In this document: one piece after another, positions 23,937 through 35,700 of the stretch
How the letters are laid out: each line of letters starts with the position of its first letter
How positions within the stretch are numbered: the first letter of the stretch is position 1
Source: Henckelia pumila
Taxonomy: Eukaryota > Streptophyta > Magnoliopsida > Lamiales > Gesneriaceae
Length of the DNA: 64,000 bases
Assembly: GCF_033568475.1 (NCBI RefSeq)
Contig: NW_027331831.1
Coordinates: 11,098,001 to 11,162,000, forward strand
Direction of reading: 5' to 3'
The notes under the pieces: generated by a model
What the model was told of the DNA's origin: nothing
Database searches by the model: none
Seen by the model: the letters and a program-made list of their open reading frames with translations, nothing else
Made by a program: the position numbers and the translations under genes

Positions 23937-25213
23937 TGTTGAATCCGACATTTTGGTGATAACAAACAACAACTCATTGTATAGGAATGTGCTACCAATC
24001 TTTTGTACTTCAGGAATCTACTACAACTCCTACCGCAACCGTCTAAACCCTTCAAGTTATCTACCAGAAGCTTGTCAACCGCCTTTGTCTCTCGACCGGT
24101 TGCAGTCACAAGCCTATCGACTGATTATTCAAACCAGCAGAGGATAAATCTCTCTACCGGAAGAAAGTCAACTGTTTATCAAGATATCTCAAGACAAATA
24201 CTTGAGACAAGACGTTCTTTGCAAGATCTTTTATCAAAAGCAGAACCGGCGTATCAGAAGATCTGTTGACTCTTGCATCGAGACAACAGGTTGCACTAAA
24301 ATGGCAAAAATGCAGAATGGCTACAGATAAAGCATTCGACCGTTTATACCAGTTTTGGACCCTGGAAGTTGTCTGCATTTAAAGAAGAGTACGATCTTCA
24401 TGCAGAATCATCAATGCATTTATGAAGCATTAAATGTGCATTCAATGCAGCACCAGAACGTTCAAAATAAAGACGTTGATGATTGACCTATATAAAGGGA
24501 AGATTGCTCAAGACAAAAAAAGAAGACAAGCAACACGAAAAATCTCAATCAACTCAATCACTTGAATACTATCAGAAGTCCTCATCTGATATACTGAAGC
24601 AATACTTGAGCACACTTACAAGATCATTCACTTGCTGCTCAAATAAACCCTCGCCTACAGTTTACATATCTGATCTTCAAGGATCATCCTAGGGTTTCCA
24701 AGCCTCTCGACCGCTCTGCAGTTTGAGAAGCTCAACCGGACTGTATTCATTATTGAAGAGACTTGAAGCTACTCTGAAAGCTTCCACCAGTCTGATAAGA
24801 ACTGAGAATCTTATCTGTGTAAATCTAGGAGTTTTGGATTAGGCATTGGATAAGTCCTAAGTCTGAAGTGGGTGTATTGCAAGACGTTGTAATAACCAAA
24901 GTCTTCTAGTGAATTCCTTCCTAAGTGGAAGAAGGGGAGACGTAGAAGGATTAAGCCTTAGAACTTCCATAAATCGTGCCTCAGTCTTTACTGCATATTT
25001 ATCTTACATATTGCTCATACATCGTGTTATAACTTGCCTTTGCATCACTAAAACCTCTGAACTATTTTCGCACTATTTAAGTTGTTCAAACCATTTTAGA
25101 AGTTGAGAAAACAGATTAAGTGAACTAAACTTCACTTGATCATTTTGAAAAAAAAGAAAATAAGTTTCAGAGTGTATTCACCCCCTCCTCTACCCTCTGA
25201 ACCGATCCCAACA
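23937..25213 (+). repeat. Copia 3' LTR
   Basis: A 1277-bp copy of the 5' LTR with TATATAAA at 24489-24496. It ends CCCAACA, followed by the TGGTC duplication. Confidence 0.95.
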
Positions 25214-25768
25214 TGGTCTACTTACAATATTGAAACTTAAAAGCATATAAAGTTGATTAAATTGATTGATTATTTCAAATTTTGATTGATAAGTTTTATA
25301 TTAATTATAAAAACAAAGACGAAGAAAATATTATGGAATTGTATCATAGAATTAAGATATTTTCCGTCATTATGATTATCTTATGCGAACATTAATTATT
25401 AGTAGATAGCATTCATTAAGTTTCGATATTATAAAGTATTTCTTATTTTACTTATCATAGATAATTCTGGATTTTATTATAGACAGTGTTATATAGGGAA
25501 AAAAATCCGGTACTTGGAATGCATAAATTATTTTCTTCCATCCCAATCTTAAAATATTTTCTCTCATATTTTTTTTAAAATTTAAAATAATGGAGGTAAT
25601 AATGAAAGCTTAAGAAGTTTTTGTTATTTATCAGATTAAATTTTGTTTAAAATAGTGGTGGTATTAACGTAGATGTTTCCGTTTATATATAGAATATAGA
25701 CTATTAAACACTCTTTATTAAAAGAACAATATTTCATTCCTTCTCTTGTTTGATGGTAGCTTTTAATT

Positions 25769-27535
25769 TTATTTTGTTTTTGTCGCCGATGAGGAGAACT
25801 CATCCATCAGTGTTCTTTTCAAAGTAGAATCCTTCAAACCATCTGCCGAAATTATTGTTTTGCCTGTAGATTTCAAGGTTGAAGAAACTTCATCTTCCAA
25901 CGATAGAACTTGTCGAAAAAAAGAATTTATATTTGTTAATGTAGCAAATAAATTTTCATGTTATACTTAATTTTAGGGAAAATTGCTTTTTTGGTCCTGT
26001 ATGTTTGTCACTTTACGATTTCGGTCCTCTAAATTTTCAGATTTCAATTTTAGTCCGGTATCTTTATTGTTTTGGCAATTTTAGTTCTTTTTTCGATGTG
26101 GCGCTGATGTGGCACCAATGCAGTGCTGATGTGAAGCTGATGTGTACAGTGCCACGTCAGCATTTTCGAATAAAAATGACCGAAATTGCTAAAAATCAGA
26201 ACATGCAGAACTAAAACTGAAATATAAAAATATAGAGGACCAAAATCGCAAAGTAGCAAAGATACATGACCAAAATTGCAGTTTTATCTTTAATTTTATG
26301 ATAATTACCTCCTTATCTCCAGTTTCTGTCCTTTTCAGCTTAGAAAACAAATTTGATTCCTGTAGTAATCCAATAATCTCAACAATCAATATATTAAATT
26401 TAAAATAATGATTCTTAAAGGAAAGATTATTAAACCTAACTCTCAAAAAATTTTCCACCATATTTTTTCAGGACATTAGAGTCTGTTACAAGTTTCATGA
26501 TGACAATGTATATTCCATTAAATCCACAAATTTGATATATAGTTTCTCACTTGAAATTTGAACATAATATTTTGATTAGCTATATAATCAAATTCTTTTG
26601 GAATTTCTGTAGCATCGATACCTGAAATAATGTATGCAGGATTAATGTTTGATAAACGTCTATAAAAAAATTATACCTTATCTTATCATAAAGTTATAAT
26701 GAAAACCTGATTTTTCATTTCAGTCTTCAATTCTAATGCCGTTTTTTTCAAAAAGTTAAGCACAAGAACTATCCTAGAGTAAGAAAACTGCATTTTCAGT
26801 GATGTCAACAACTCTCACTTGAATCTTGAACCTAGGGATCAAATGTTAAAAAAATATGTGCCGTAAATATATCAGAAGAAATCTCACTAATTATGATATA
26901 TTTGTCATATTATTTTGGATCAAACCTCATATAATAATAAATTTTAAGATCATTAAAATACACGATACTTCAAGAGTAATTAACATACCAAAAATTTCAG
27001 ATTCATAGATGACTTCTGCGCTCGTCAAATCTTTGAAGTTCTTGAATTCAAATATCTTTGACGAAAATTTGTGATCTTCTATTTCGCAAACATTGGTTTT
27101 ATCGATGAGATTAGTTTTGTAATTGTTCGACGTGGTTTTGATTTTTATTTTATTTTGCGCAACTATCATATTTTTGATAGCATAAAGACGATCTTCTTTG
27201 AGTATTGGTTTCAATTTGTCAATGACATTATCTTTGATAGTTGCATGTATGCGCGTTCCTTGAAATCGAGAAAAAAATAATAAATCAAAGTGAGGTTGAA
27301 GATAAAAATAAATATCAAAAAGTTAGTAAAATCATAACAACTGGAATTTTAATAGAAGATAAATATAAATCACATAAAGTTCGTGTACCTCAATATCTTA
27401 GAATATACACTCCATTGCCGGTTTTTCCTTGCTTTGGTATCGAGGTAGATCGTAACAGTGTATTAATCTTAACTTCAGCGCCCAATGTCAGTCTGAAAGA
27501 TTTATATCACGAATAACTCGAAACAATGATGTCAT
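25769..27535 (-). pseudogene. Decayed RPA70-like (OB-fold) gene, Helitron type
   Basis: The minus strand holds a gene related to replication protein A large subunit, single-stranded DNA binding. Exon 1 (27535-27389) starts MTSLFRVIRDINLSD but has stops at 27488-27490 and, later, after MECIF. An intron with GT...AG follows. Exon 2 (27258-26989) encodes GTRIHATIKDNVIDKLKP and LKEDRLYAIKNMIV, the OB-fold pattern. A later exon near 26830 reads FKIQVRVVDITENAVF. The last piece ends ALSLEDEVSS-like sequence and a TAA at 25769-25771. A Mutator-type MITE (25976-26289) sits inside. RPA-like genes of this kind are often carried by plant Helitrons; no Rep/helicase is seen here. Exon limits are by eye. 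Confidence 0.65.
25976..26289. mobile_element. Mutator-type MITE, 9-bp target duplication
   Basis: Long inverted arms (about 110 bp each) begin GGGAAAATTGCTTTTTTGG on the left and end CCAAAATTGCAGTTTTATCTT on the right. The centre carries GATGTGGC/GCCACGTC. TTAATTTTA is repeated exactly at 25967-25975 and 26290-26298. A 9-bp duplication with long arms is the mark of Mutator-like elements. ORFs on both strands here translate to similar proteins only because of the palindrome. Confidence 0.85.
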
Positions 27536-29183
27536 TTTGTCTGTACTGAATGGTAATTATGTGGTGACTATTTGAAGAATAACTCTAGATCGTAAATGTT
27601 AAATATATTTATACAATATAATAATTGGGATCAAATCAAAATTGAAAATGTTCTCTATTTTTGTTATTTTTTTAATTTTTTTGTTTTTAATTAATTATCG
27701 GCGGAAAGATTATTAGTTATTTTGTACCTTTTTTAATTACTGAGATTACATAAATATATCTATGTAGATAAATATATGTAAATATTTATACAGTTTAGAA
27801 TATTTATAAATCTATATTATATTATGTATCTAGAATAAAATAAGTATTTGCAATAAATATGGTTAACATTGTAAACCAATAAAATTTTACTGTAAATAAT
27901 TTTCTATTTACATTTCAAAATCTTTCATACTTTTTATTATCTTGTATTCTATTTTAACAAATTGAATCTTCTCAATACTATATTTTTGTTTTTTTTTGGT
28001 TTTATTGTTTTTAATTGAAGGTCGAAAAATAATTAGTGGTTTTGTATAGTTTTTAATTTTTAATTACATAATTATATAATATGTATACAAACATATGCAA
28101 AGATTCTGGAGATATGTGTATATAAATATATTTAAATATTTATATGGTTTTGAATCTTACTAAATCTATATTATGTAGTTTTGTATTTATTTTTATAAAA
28201 TGTAGATAGAAAAATATTATATAATTTGTTTTTTATGTTTTCTATATTCTTTTATTTCTAAGAGTTATCTATATTAAAATAAGAATTTAATGTAATCAAG
28301 AAAAATTGTTATGTCTGTTTAAGAATGATCTAAAATGAATCAAATTTGAACCTCTATAATATGGTAAATATGATGCATCTAAAATTATACGTACAAGTAT
28401 TTGTCATAAATATGGTTAATAATGCAAACCAATCAAATTTTACTGTAAACAATTTTTTATTTACTTTCGTTCGAAATCTTTAATACTTTTAATTATTATC
28501 TTGTATTCTATTATAGCAAATTGAATATTCTCAATTCTATTTTTTGCTATTTAATTATTTTATAGTTTTTAATTACATAATTATATAATATATATATATA
28601 CAAATATACGCAATGATTATGAAAAATTGTTTACCTATATTATTTTATTTTTAAGAGTTATCTCAATTAAAACAAAAATTTAACGTAATCAAAAAAAATT
28701 GTTATGTCTGTTTAAGCATTATCTAAAATGAATCAAATTTGAACCTCATAAATATGGTAAATATTGCAAACGAATAAATTTTTTTTGTTAATAATGTTCT
28801 ATTTCCATTCGTGCTCAATATTTCATATTATTAATTATAATCTTGTATTCTATAATTGAAAGTTTTTTTCAATGTTAAAAGAAAATTAGGTAATTATTTT
28901 ATTTACGGTACATTTTATATCTAATTATTAAATCTTTTAAATTAATTGTATTATTAAAGTAATATAGTAGTTTTTAACAATTATATATATTAAAGCATTT
29001 ATTTGATATATACGGATTCATAAAATTAATAAATTTGTATAGAGTGATTAAGCAAATTTTAAAATGATAATTTATTTATTACATTTTAAAGTGTAATTTT
29101 TTAGCAAATCAAAACATTATAAACTATGTAAATTTGAGTCAATTATATCTGTGAGTTATCTTTATATATTATATATTTATATA
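27536..29183. repeat. AT-rich diverged tandem repeats
   Basis: No gene is seen. Units containing ATAAATATGGTTAA..TGCAAACCAAT recur near 27850, 28400 and 28750. Units with AATTGTTATGTCTGTTTAAG...AATCAAATTTGAACCTC recur at about 28300 and 28690. The copies are diverged, so the array is old. Confidence 0.6.
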
Positions 29184-29395
29184 TCTTTTACTATTTATTA
29201 AGGGTGGACATACTAAAATAACTAATTGGTGTCTTGGTTTGTTTTCAAAAATATCTAAACTACCATCACTCCACATCTCATCACCCCAGTTCTCCACATT
29301 TTCACGTTCCGTATTTTCCACCTAAGGGCCAAATCTCAAACACATTCATTCCTCTCTTTTTTATATCACACACATTGTGTGTGCTTATTTGCTAG
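29184..29395 (+). mobile_element. Short Helitron
   Basis: Starts TCTTTTACTATTTATTAAGG and ends with hairpin CACACACATTGTGTGTG, 8 bases, then GCTAG, lying between A and T. No coding capacity. Confidence 0.6.
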
Positions 29396-29784
29396 TATAT
29401 ATAATGTACGAAAGATTTGAAATGTGTTTTGTTGCATTTAAAATATAAATAGAAATAAGTAGTGTTTTTTCCCCTTAAAATTTTTGGCGGGATTTTACTA
29501 TATATGACAAAAACTCCACTTATATATATATATATATAATTTTTTTGTTTAGGTTGAGAGTAAAATTGGATTTGAATCATGTACCAATCAAGTCATTACA
29601 ATATTTAATTCACGTACCAATTTGTCAATTTAATTATCAATTAATTTGTCAAATTGACTTAATTTTCATATTCCCTCTCTAAAATTCAATCCCTCACTAT
29701 TTTTTTATAATTATGATATTAATTTTAATTTAATATAAATCAAATTAATTACAAAAATACTCTTAACATCGGAAGACTTATATA

Positions 29785-29979
29785 TTTATTCTATTTTATA
29801 ATAGTTGAGAGGCACATAGTAACTGCTAACATGAGGACGCCAACTTTTGTTTCCGATTTTACCCTCTCACCATTTCTATCCACTATCCTACTAAACCTCC
29901 CACAACCCACTCACTCCACCCACAAAAAATACATATAAAAATAAATTTTATTTTACACACGCATATGCTTTTTTACTAG
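29785..29979 (+). mobile_element. Short Helitron related to the 8419 element
   Basis: It shares CTATTTTATAATAGTTGAGA with the Helitron start at 8419 and ends with a GCATATGC palindrome then TTTTTACTAG, between A and T. Its first bases are changed from TC to TT. Confidence 0.5.
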
Positions 29980-30035
29980 TATATATAAAAGTTGAGGCTA
30001 GCTAACATATATACACTCGTACGTGTGAAGACTAT

Positions 30036-30556
30036 TAGGGATGTAAATGAGACGAACAGTTCGCGAACTGTTCGAGTCTCAGCTCGTTCGGGCTCGTTCG
30101 GGCTCGTTTAATGAGGCTTGTTAAGGCAAACGAACCAAACTCAAGCTTTACAATATTCGACTTGTTAGCTCGTGAACATGCTCGTTAACAGGCTCGTTAA
30201 CAAGCTCGTAAGTCATCTCTTAGACGAAAAATAATAGTATTGATATTTAATTTATAAATTTACACTTTACTTATGAAAAATATTGAAAAATCTATAAAAA
30301 TTAATTTATTAGAATAAAATTATAAATTTTAATAATAATATTATATATTTTTTCAAATATATAATTTAATTTTTAATTAATTTAATGAATATTTAAATTT
30401 ATAGTTTAAATATATTAAGCTCGTTTAGGCTCGATAAAAGCTCGAATAAGCTCGTGAGCCATGAATATATTCGTTAAATAAGCTCGGGCTCGGCTCGTTT
30501 ATAAATGAACGAAGCTTGAACATTCAAAAGCTCGGCTCGACTCGTTTACATCTCTA
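30036..30556. mobile_element. hAT-type non-autonomous element
   Basis: Ends TAGGGATGTAAATGAG and CTCGTTTACATCTCTA are inverted copies. AAGACTAT is repeated exactly at 30028-30035 and 30557-30564, the 8-bp duplication of hAT elements. The interior is full of GCTCG/CGAGC motifs and has the palindrome AACAGTTCGCGAACTGTT near 30055. Confidence 0.85.
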
Positions 30557-30635
30557 AAGACTATGATATGTTCTTTTGGAGGCAATGATGCAGTATGAGA
30601 ATATGGAAATTTTTATGTGAGGATATATAAAAGAT

Positions 30636-30638
<3 letters not shown>

Positions 30639-30681
<43 letters not shown>
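30639..30681. repeat. (TA)n microsatellite
   Basis: An uninterrupted AT/TA run of about 43 bases. Similar runs occur at 6557-6592 and 10881-10922. Confidence 0.9.
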
Positions 30682-30687
<6 letters not shown>

Positions 30688-31058
30688 TACGTACGAGCTA
30701 GTCAAATTAATTTGTATAAAAAGAAGCAATTAATTATGGGTTTTATGACACAACTCCCACCAAAACTACGTACAGGTCAAGTTTGGATATAATTAACTTG
30801 CCGTATGTTTTATTCCAGTGGCTTGAATATTCTACTCCCAAACCCACCATCAAACACGAAACATCTCGATACATGCATTTAAGTGAAAATATATGTAAAT
30901 TTTTTTAGAACTCCAAGGTATACTAATTAAAGATAAAAAAAAATGAGACGTATGATGTTGCAAAAATGGTAGGGATTCACAAAGGATGTATTCGGAAATC
31001 CAAATATATACGTGAGGCAAGCCACACATTCGGTACGATATTTAATTTACAAAAATTG

Positions 31059-31220
31059 TATGACACAGTTTCACGGGTCATTTTTGTTATACGGATATCT
31101 TATTTGATCCGACTAATGAAAAAATATTAATTTTTATGTCAAAATTATTACTTTTCATTATAAATATGATCTAAATCAAACCGTCTCACGAACCGCATAC
31201 TGTCTCTCATGAGACATACC
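31059..31220. repeat. Dispersed repeat with inverted TGAGAC-type ends
   Basis: Contains CAGTTTCACGGGTC near the left end and ACCGTCTCACGAACCGC and CATGAGACATACCC near the right end. Diverged relatives lie near 6700, 8205-8350 and 31655-31830 in this window, so it is a high-copy family. Class unknown. Confidence 0.5.
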
Positions 31221-31964
31221 CTATTTAATTGTTACCTGTATCAAATCCATAAGTACAATAGGTAAAGAGATAATTGTTGAGATGAAATAATTGTAATTAC
31301 TAAGAGATCGATGTGCTTTAATGTCTGAATTGGCTACCAATGCAAGTAATTTGAGCAAGACTTTAATGGTATGAAAATAACTATGCATGGAAGAAGATTT
31401 TTTCAAAGTGGTCATTAATGCAGCACGATTGACCTGGCACCCAGGTCTTTATATGAAGTGACGTAAAACGACAAACTCAACTAAAAGAATATAATAAAGT
31501 GTTATCTATTTAAGTTTTCATATATATATATATATATTGGCTCCACATTATTATTATTATAATGAAAATTTATTTTTTATGATATCGACAGAAGTGAATA
31601 GTCTAGAGTCCGTAAACATGAATGAAATTAAATCCAGAACCGTAATTATTTTATTGAATAAGTTTTACGTGGGATAATATCATATATCTATATTTGTGAT
31701 TTTTATCGATTTAATTCATATATAAAGTAAAAAATAATATTTTTAATGTAAAAAATAATATTTTTTATTGATTTAGTTGGGTAAAAATTAGTTTTACAAA
31801 ATTAACTTGTGTAATGGTCTTATATATAAGAGTATTTCTGATTTTCATTTGGTTCAATTCCTTTTTTTTTTGACAGGCATTTGGTTCAATTCAAATATTC
31901 AATTTATCATTAAAGGATTTAACAGCTGGTCCAAATTGCGCAATATATCGTACAATTTGATGAT

Positions 31965-32405
31965 TATAAAAATTAGAAATTTTACTGTTAATCAAAGAGA
32001 ATATGCATAAAAAAAGTTAAAAAATTTATACCAAGAAAAATTAAATTAGAAAATTTACTATTAATCAAAGAGAATATGCATAAAAAAAGTTAAAAAAATT
32101 TATACCAAGAAAAAAAATAAATTTTACTGTTAATAAAAGATAAAATATGCATAAAAAAGTTAAAAAATTTATACCAAAAATAATTATAACATTTACTATT
32201 AATAAAAGAGAATATCCTTCAAAGGTTAATCATGAATTTTGAAGTGGATGTGTGGTTTTCATGTACCGTGTGTGTGTTGTTTATCAAAAAATAGAATATG
32301 CATAAAAAATTTTAAAATTTATACCAAAAGAAAATAAAGTGGAAAATTTACTATTAATAAAGAGAATATGCATATAAAAGTTAAAAAAATTTATACCAAG
32401 AAAAT
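31965..32405. repeat. Tandem array of about 70-bp AT-rich units
   Basis: Five to six diverged units share ATTTACTATTAAT, AGAGAATATGCATAAAA and AATTTATACCAAGAAAA. A short unique insert lies near 32220-32280. The array ends about 45 bases from the tRNA 3' end. Confidence 0.8.
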
Positions 32406-32452
32406 GTAATAAAAAAGATGGTGCGGGGAAGCTTGCTTCTGAATTTATCAGC

Positions 32453-32524
32453 TATCAGAGCCAGGTTTCGATCCTGGGACCTGTGGGTTATGGGCCCACC
32501 ACGCTTCCGCTGCGCCACTCTGAT
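32453..32524 (-). tRNA. Initiator tRNA-Met (CAT)
   Basis: A 72-base tRNA on the minus strand, without intron. The acceptor stem ATCAGAG pairs with CTCTGAT, with discriminator A. The anticodon arm is GTGGG-CCCATAA-CCCAC, giving anticodon CAT. The T arm is CCAGG-ATCGAAA-CCTGG; the ATCGAAA loop (in place of TTCGAAA) and the A1-T72 end pair mark the eukaryotic initiator. Internal A and B boxes are within the gene. A T run (minus strand, about 32411-32416) lies about 36 bases downstream and can end RNA polymerase III transcription. Its 3' end is the complement of primer sites in three elements of this window. Confidence 0.97.
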
Positions 32525-32588
32525 TTGTTGTGAAAGAACTCGTTTTTGTTTATATTTAATTTATTTTAGAACTAGTTTTCCTCGAAAC

Positions 32589-32631
32589 TGGGCTAGGAAA
32601 AGCCCATGGGTTCCAGTTCAACAATTGGGCT
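32589..32631 (+). promoter_or_regulatory. Three site II (TGGGCY) motifs before HGH1
   Basis: TGGGCT at 32589-32594, AGCCCA at 32601-32606 and TGGGCT at 32626-32631 lie 70-112 bases before the HGH1 ATG. Site II motifs, bound by class I TCP factors, are typical of plant genes for translation and cell growth. The whole space between the tRNA and HGH1 is only 176 bases. Confidence 0.65.
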
Positions 32632-32700
32632 TTTAAATTTTCTCTTTGCTTTTTCGTTAATCGTCAAGAAACTGTGAGCAGCGAGCGATTCGGCGGAACT

Positions 32701-35700
32701 ATGGCGACGGAGCTGGAGGAACTCCTTGGCTTTCTCTCATCTTCTTCTCCACCAGTTTGTATTTTTTTTTTGCCTTTGCTTGATGAAAAAAATAATAATT
32801 GGGTTTTGGTTCTCTCATCTTTACATGCCAGAAATATACTTAATTGATGCTTGAGTACGATATGTGCCAATATTACTGGTGAAGATGATAAAGAACGTAT
32901 TTTTCAGCCTTTTAAATAGTTTTCGTTGGTGGGTTTTTATCAAATTTTATGAATTTTTTGTGAGTTATCGATTTGATTGATTATAAGCAATGTGCAGATT
33001 AGGAAGGCGGCAGTTAGTATTGTTCGGGATTACACTGGGTCGGAGGATGGGTTGCAGTCTCTTGGAAAATACTTTAGTGTTTCCTTTCCTTCGTTGGCTC
33101 TCCTTCTATCTGAAAATAAGGTATTTAATATAACGATTTACTTCTACTTTTGGTTGATGAAGCAGTATGAAGTTACTGTAGCTTTCCTGAGCCTTGATGT
33201 TGCAGTAATTTAGCTTATGCTTGGATGAGATGATGAGATTAATGGAATTGAGAGATAATTTAAGTGATGAATATCAAGTTATTGCTTTCTTCTTCTTTTT
33301 TTTTTTAATTTTTTTTTTTAGAATTTAAAGTTTATTATACTAATTAAGAAGTTAAAAATGGAAGGGCAAGTTGAAATTGGTAGCTGAGGAGTTTTAAATT
33401 GACGGACCTCAAGGATTTTTAAACGGGTTTGATCGATTTAAAGTATTATTATTATTTTATTTCAGGATCGAAATGGACTCTTAGTTCATAGCTTTTTGAA
33501 ATCCGATGAATAGTTTAGTAAACCAATGATAGCTTCTGACATACATTTTTTAGTGGTGGCAAAGAAAGTGTGCTGGGATTGATTCAACCCTCTTGAATTT
33601 ACAACAGATTGGAAGGGATTAAATGATATTAAAGAATAAAAAAGAATAACTGTGTAAAGATGCACAGAAGAAGAGGGAAAACAGTTTTCATAATTGTGAT
33701 GTGAGTCCTATCTTTTCAGGGTTCTTGTTCTCAAATTGGAAGTACCTTTGGTTGATAATGTGTGTTTCTCACCTCAGAAATTAATCTTCATTCTTATTTC
33801 TTCTTAATCTGCTTCAATTAAAACACATTCTAGCAGCATGTGTCATTTGCTTGCATCGATTATATCTTTCTGAAATTTCTCTGTACTAATTGCTAGGATA
33901 TCTCCCCCAACAATGAGTACAAAACCATCAGCACACTCTGTAAAGGTCTCTTATATGTGTTTGTGACTGACAATGTCCTGCTCGTGTCTGAGAATTAGAA
34001 ATGCGCAATTAATTTTGCTCATAAGTTTCTAGTGATGCAATGCCATGGGATTCAACTTCAAGCATCTTTTCTTTAAAGGTTTAAATGAAATTGAGAATTT
34101 TTTTTGATGGGTGGGTGTGTACTGTTGTGCAGTGAAATGAGTTGGAAAACACCGATGAATACCTTTTAACTATTTTGGAATCTAAACTTGTACCACTATA
34201 AGCACCCATAAGACTGAAAGTCAACCACATGGAAGTGGTACCTACAAGCACAGTCTTAGGATCAATATTGTGTGCTCACCTTTTGTCTAAAGTTGGCAAC
34301 GGTAATATATCAAGATGAACAATTCAATATTTGTGTTTACCATATCTCCTTGCCAAGTTACTAAACTTTGAATGATCATGAATATGCTCTGTTTTAAATG
34401 CTTAGTTGTGCTGTTAATTCCTTCTTGTTTTTTCATTTGTTCAGGAAGTTTCAGAACCTGCAGCAGCAGCACTTGTTAATTTGTCACAAAACCCATCTTT
34501 TGCAGAAAAAATGGTCGAAATGGGCATCATCAAGACATCAGTCGATATTTTGTACCGGAAAGATTGTGACATTACTCACTTGCTGATCATGTTACTCGTT
34601 AATCTCACACGGTTGGATTCTGGTATTGAATATTTGCTTCAGGTGGCCTTTATCCTCTTGTTACCTTTTAATGTTTTTTTTTACTTCTTCGTGAATCGGA
34701 AATCTATTCTTGTTTGACACCATCGAGAATTATACCTCGTTGGTTGATAAATCTAAATTCTTATCCCTTGATCTCTTAAAAGTAGGAATTCCTGAATAAC
34801 TAAAATTGTTGTCATGAATGTTGATTATTCAGCAAGGAGATGAGAAGATGCATGGTCTGTATGTCATGAAGCTGGTGAGATCATTCTGTACTTCGTCTAG
34901 TGAGAAAAGAGGTGGGTTCTAACTTCACTTCGATTTAGATTTCCTCGGTGATAAGATAATTTTTATGACATTCCATCTTTTCCAACATGCATGTAAGCAC
35001 CATCCTTTTTTATTTATATCAGGTGATCCCTTTGAACACGTGGCTTCAATACTTGTTAACATTTCTCAGAAAGAAGCAGGAAGAAAGCTTCTGCTGGACC
35101 CTAAGCGGGGACTTTTGAAACAAATTATCAGACAATTTGATTCTTCTAGTTCATTGCGAAAGAAAGGGGTATATTATTTCTTTTTTTTTTTTGGTTTCCC
35201 TGAAAAGCCAATTTCAACTTGGGTTATCTTCTTTCAAAACCACGCTTGATAAAAATGAGACTGAAACCAAGAGCGGATATTGGCTTGAAGCTTATATTTG
35301 ATGTTTTAGAATCCTTGAGTGAATAATTTTAAAATGAAATTTCAACCTATGATCTTTCTTTTTATTTTACAGGTGTCAGGAACCATTCGAAACTGCTGTT
35401 TTGAAGCTGATAACCAACTGCAGGATTTGCTTTTGATCTCAGAGTTTCTGTGGCCTGCACTTCTTTTGCCAGTTGCTGGAAACAAGGTTATATATGCATG
35501 AATCAAACTTTTCTAGCTTTCTGAAGCTGCTTGCTCTTGAATTTGCACCCATGGGAAATCAATAGCACATAAGGAAACGGGTTATTTGCACAAATAACCT
35601 TGTGCAAAATTATTTTTATGAAATAACCTCCGTTGGCTATTTTCATGACTGACTGAGGTAATTTTTTAAAAAGAATATTATTGTATTTGTGAATACAGGG

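Larger units (their letters stand above)
14063..25213 (+). mobile_element. Complete Copia element with ORF2 (Sirevirus-like)
   Basis: An 11,151-bp LTR retrotransposon flanked by the perfect 5-bp duplication TGGTC (14058-14062 and 25214-25218). Order: LTR, tRNA-iMet primer site, gag, protease-integrase-RT-RNase H (the Copia order), a separate 920-codon ORF2, polypurine tract, LTR. The extra ORF downstream of pol and several AAAAAGGGGGA tracts fit the Sirevirus lineage. The LTRs differ by only about ten substitutions and one 1-base indel by eye, so the insertion is young. The gag stop at 15477 and a changed integrase residue suggest this copy cannot move unaided. Confidence 0.93.

Noticed and set aside
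26005-26259. Two similar small proteins on opposite strands
   Set aside because: Their likeness comes from the inverted arms of the Mutator MITE.
31965-32405. Regular repeats with spacers, CRISPR-like at first sight
   Set aside because: Units are AT-rich, diverged and abut each other without unique spacers; the genome is a plant nucleus.
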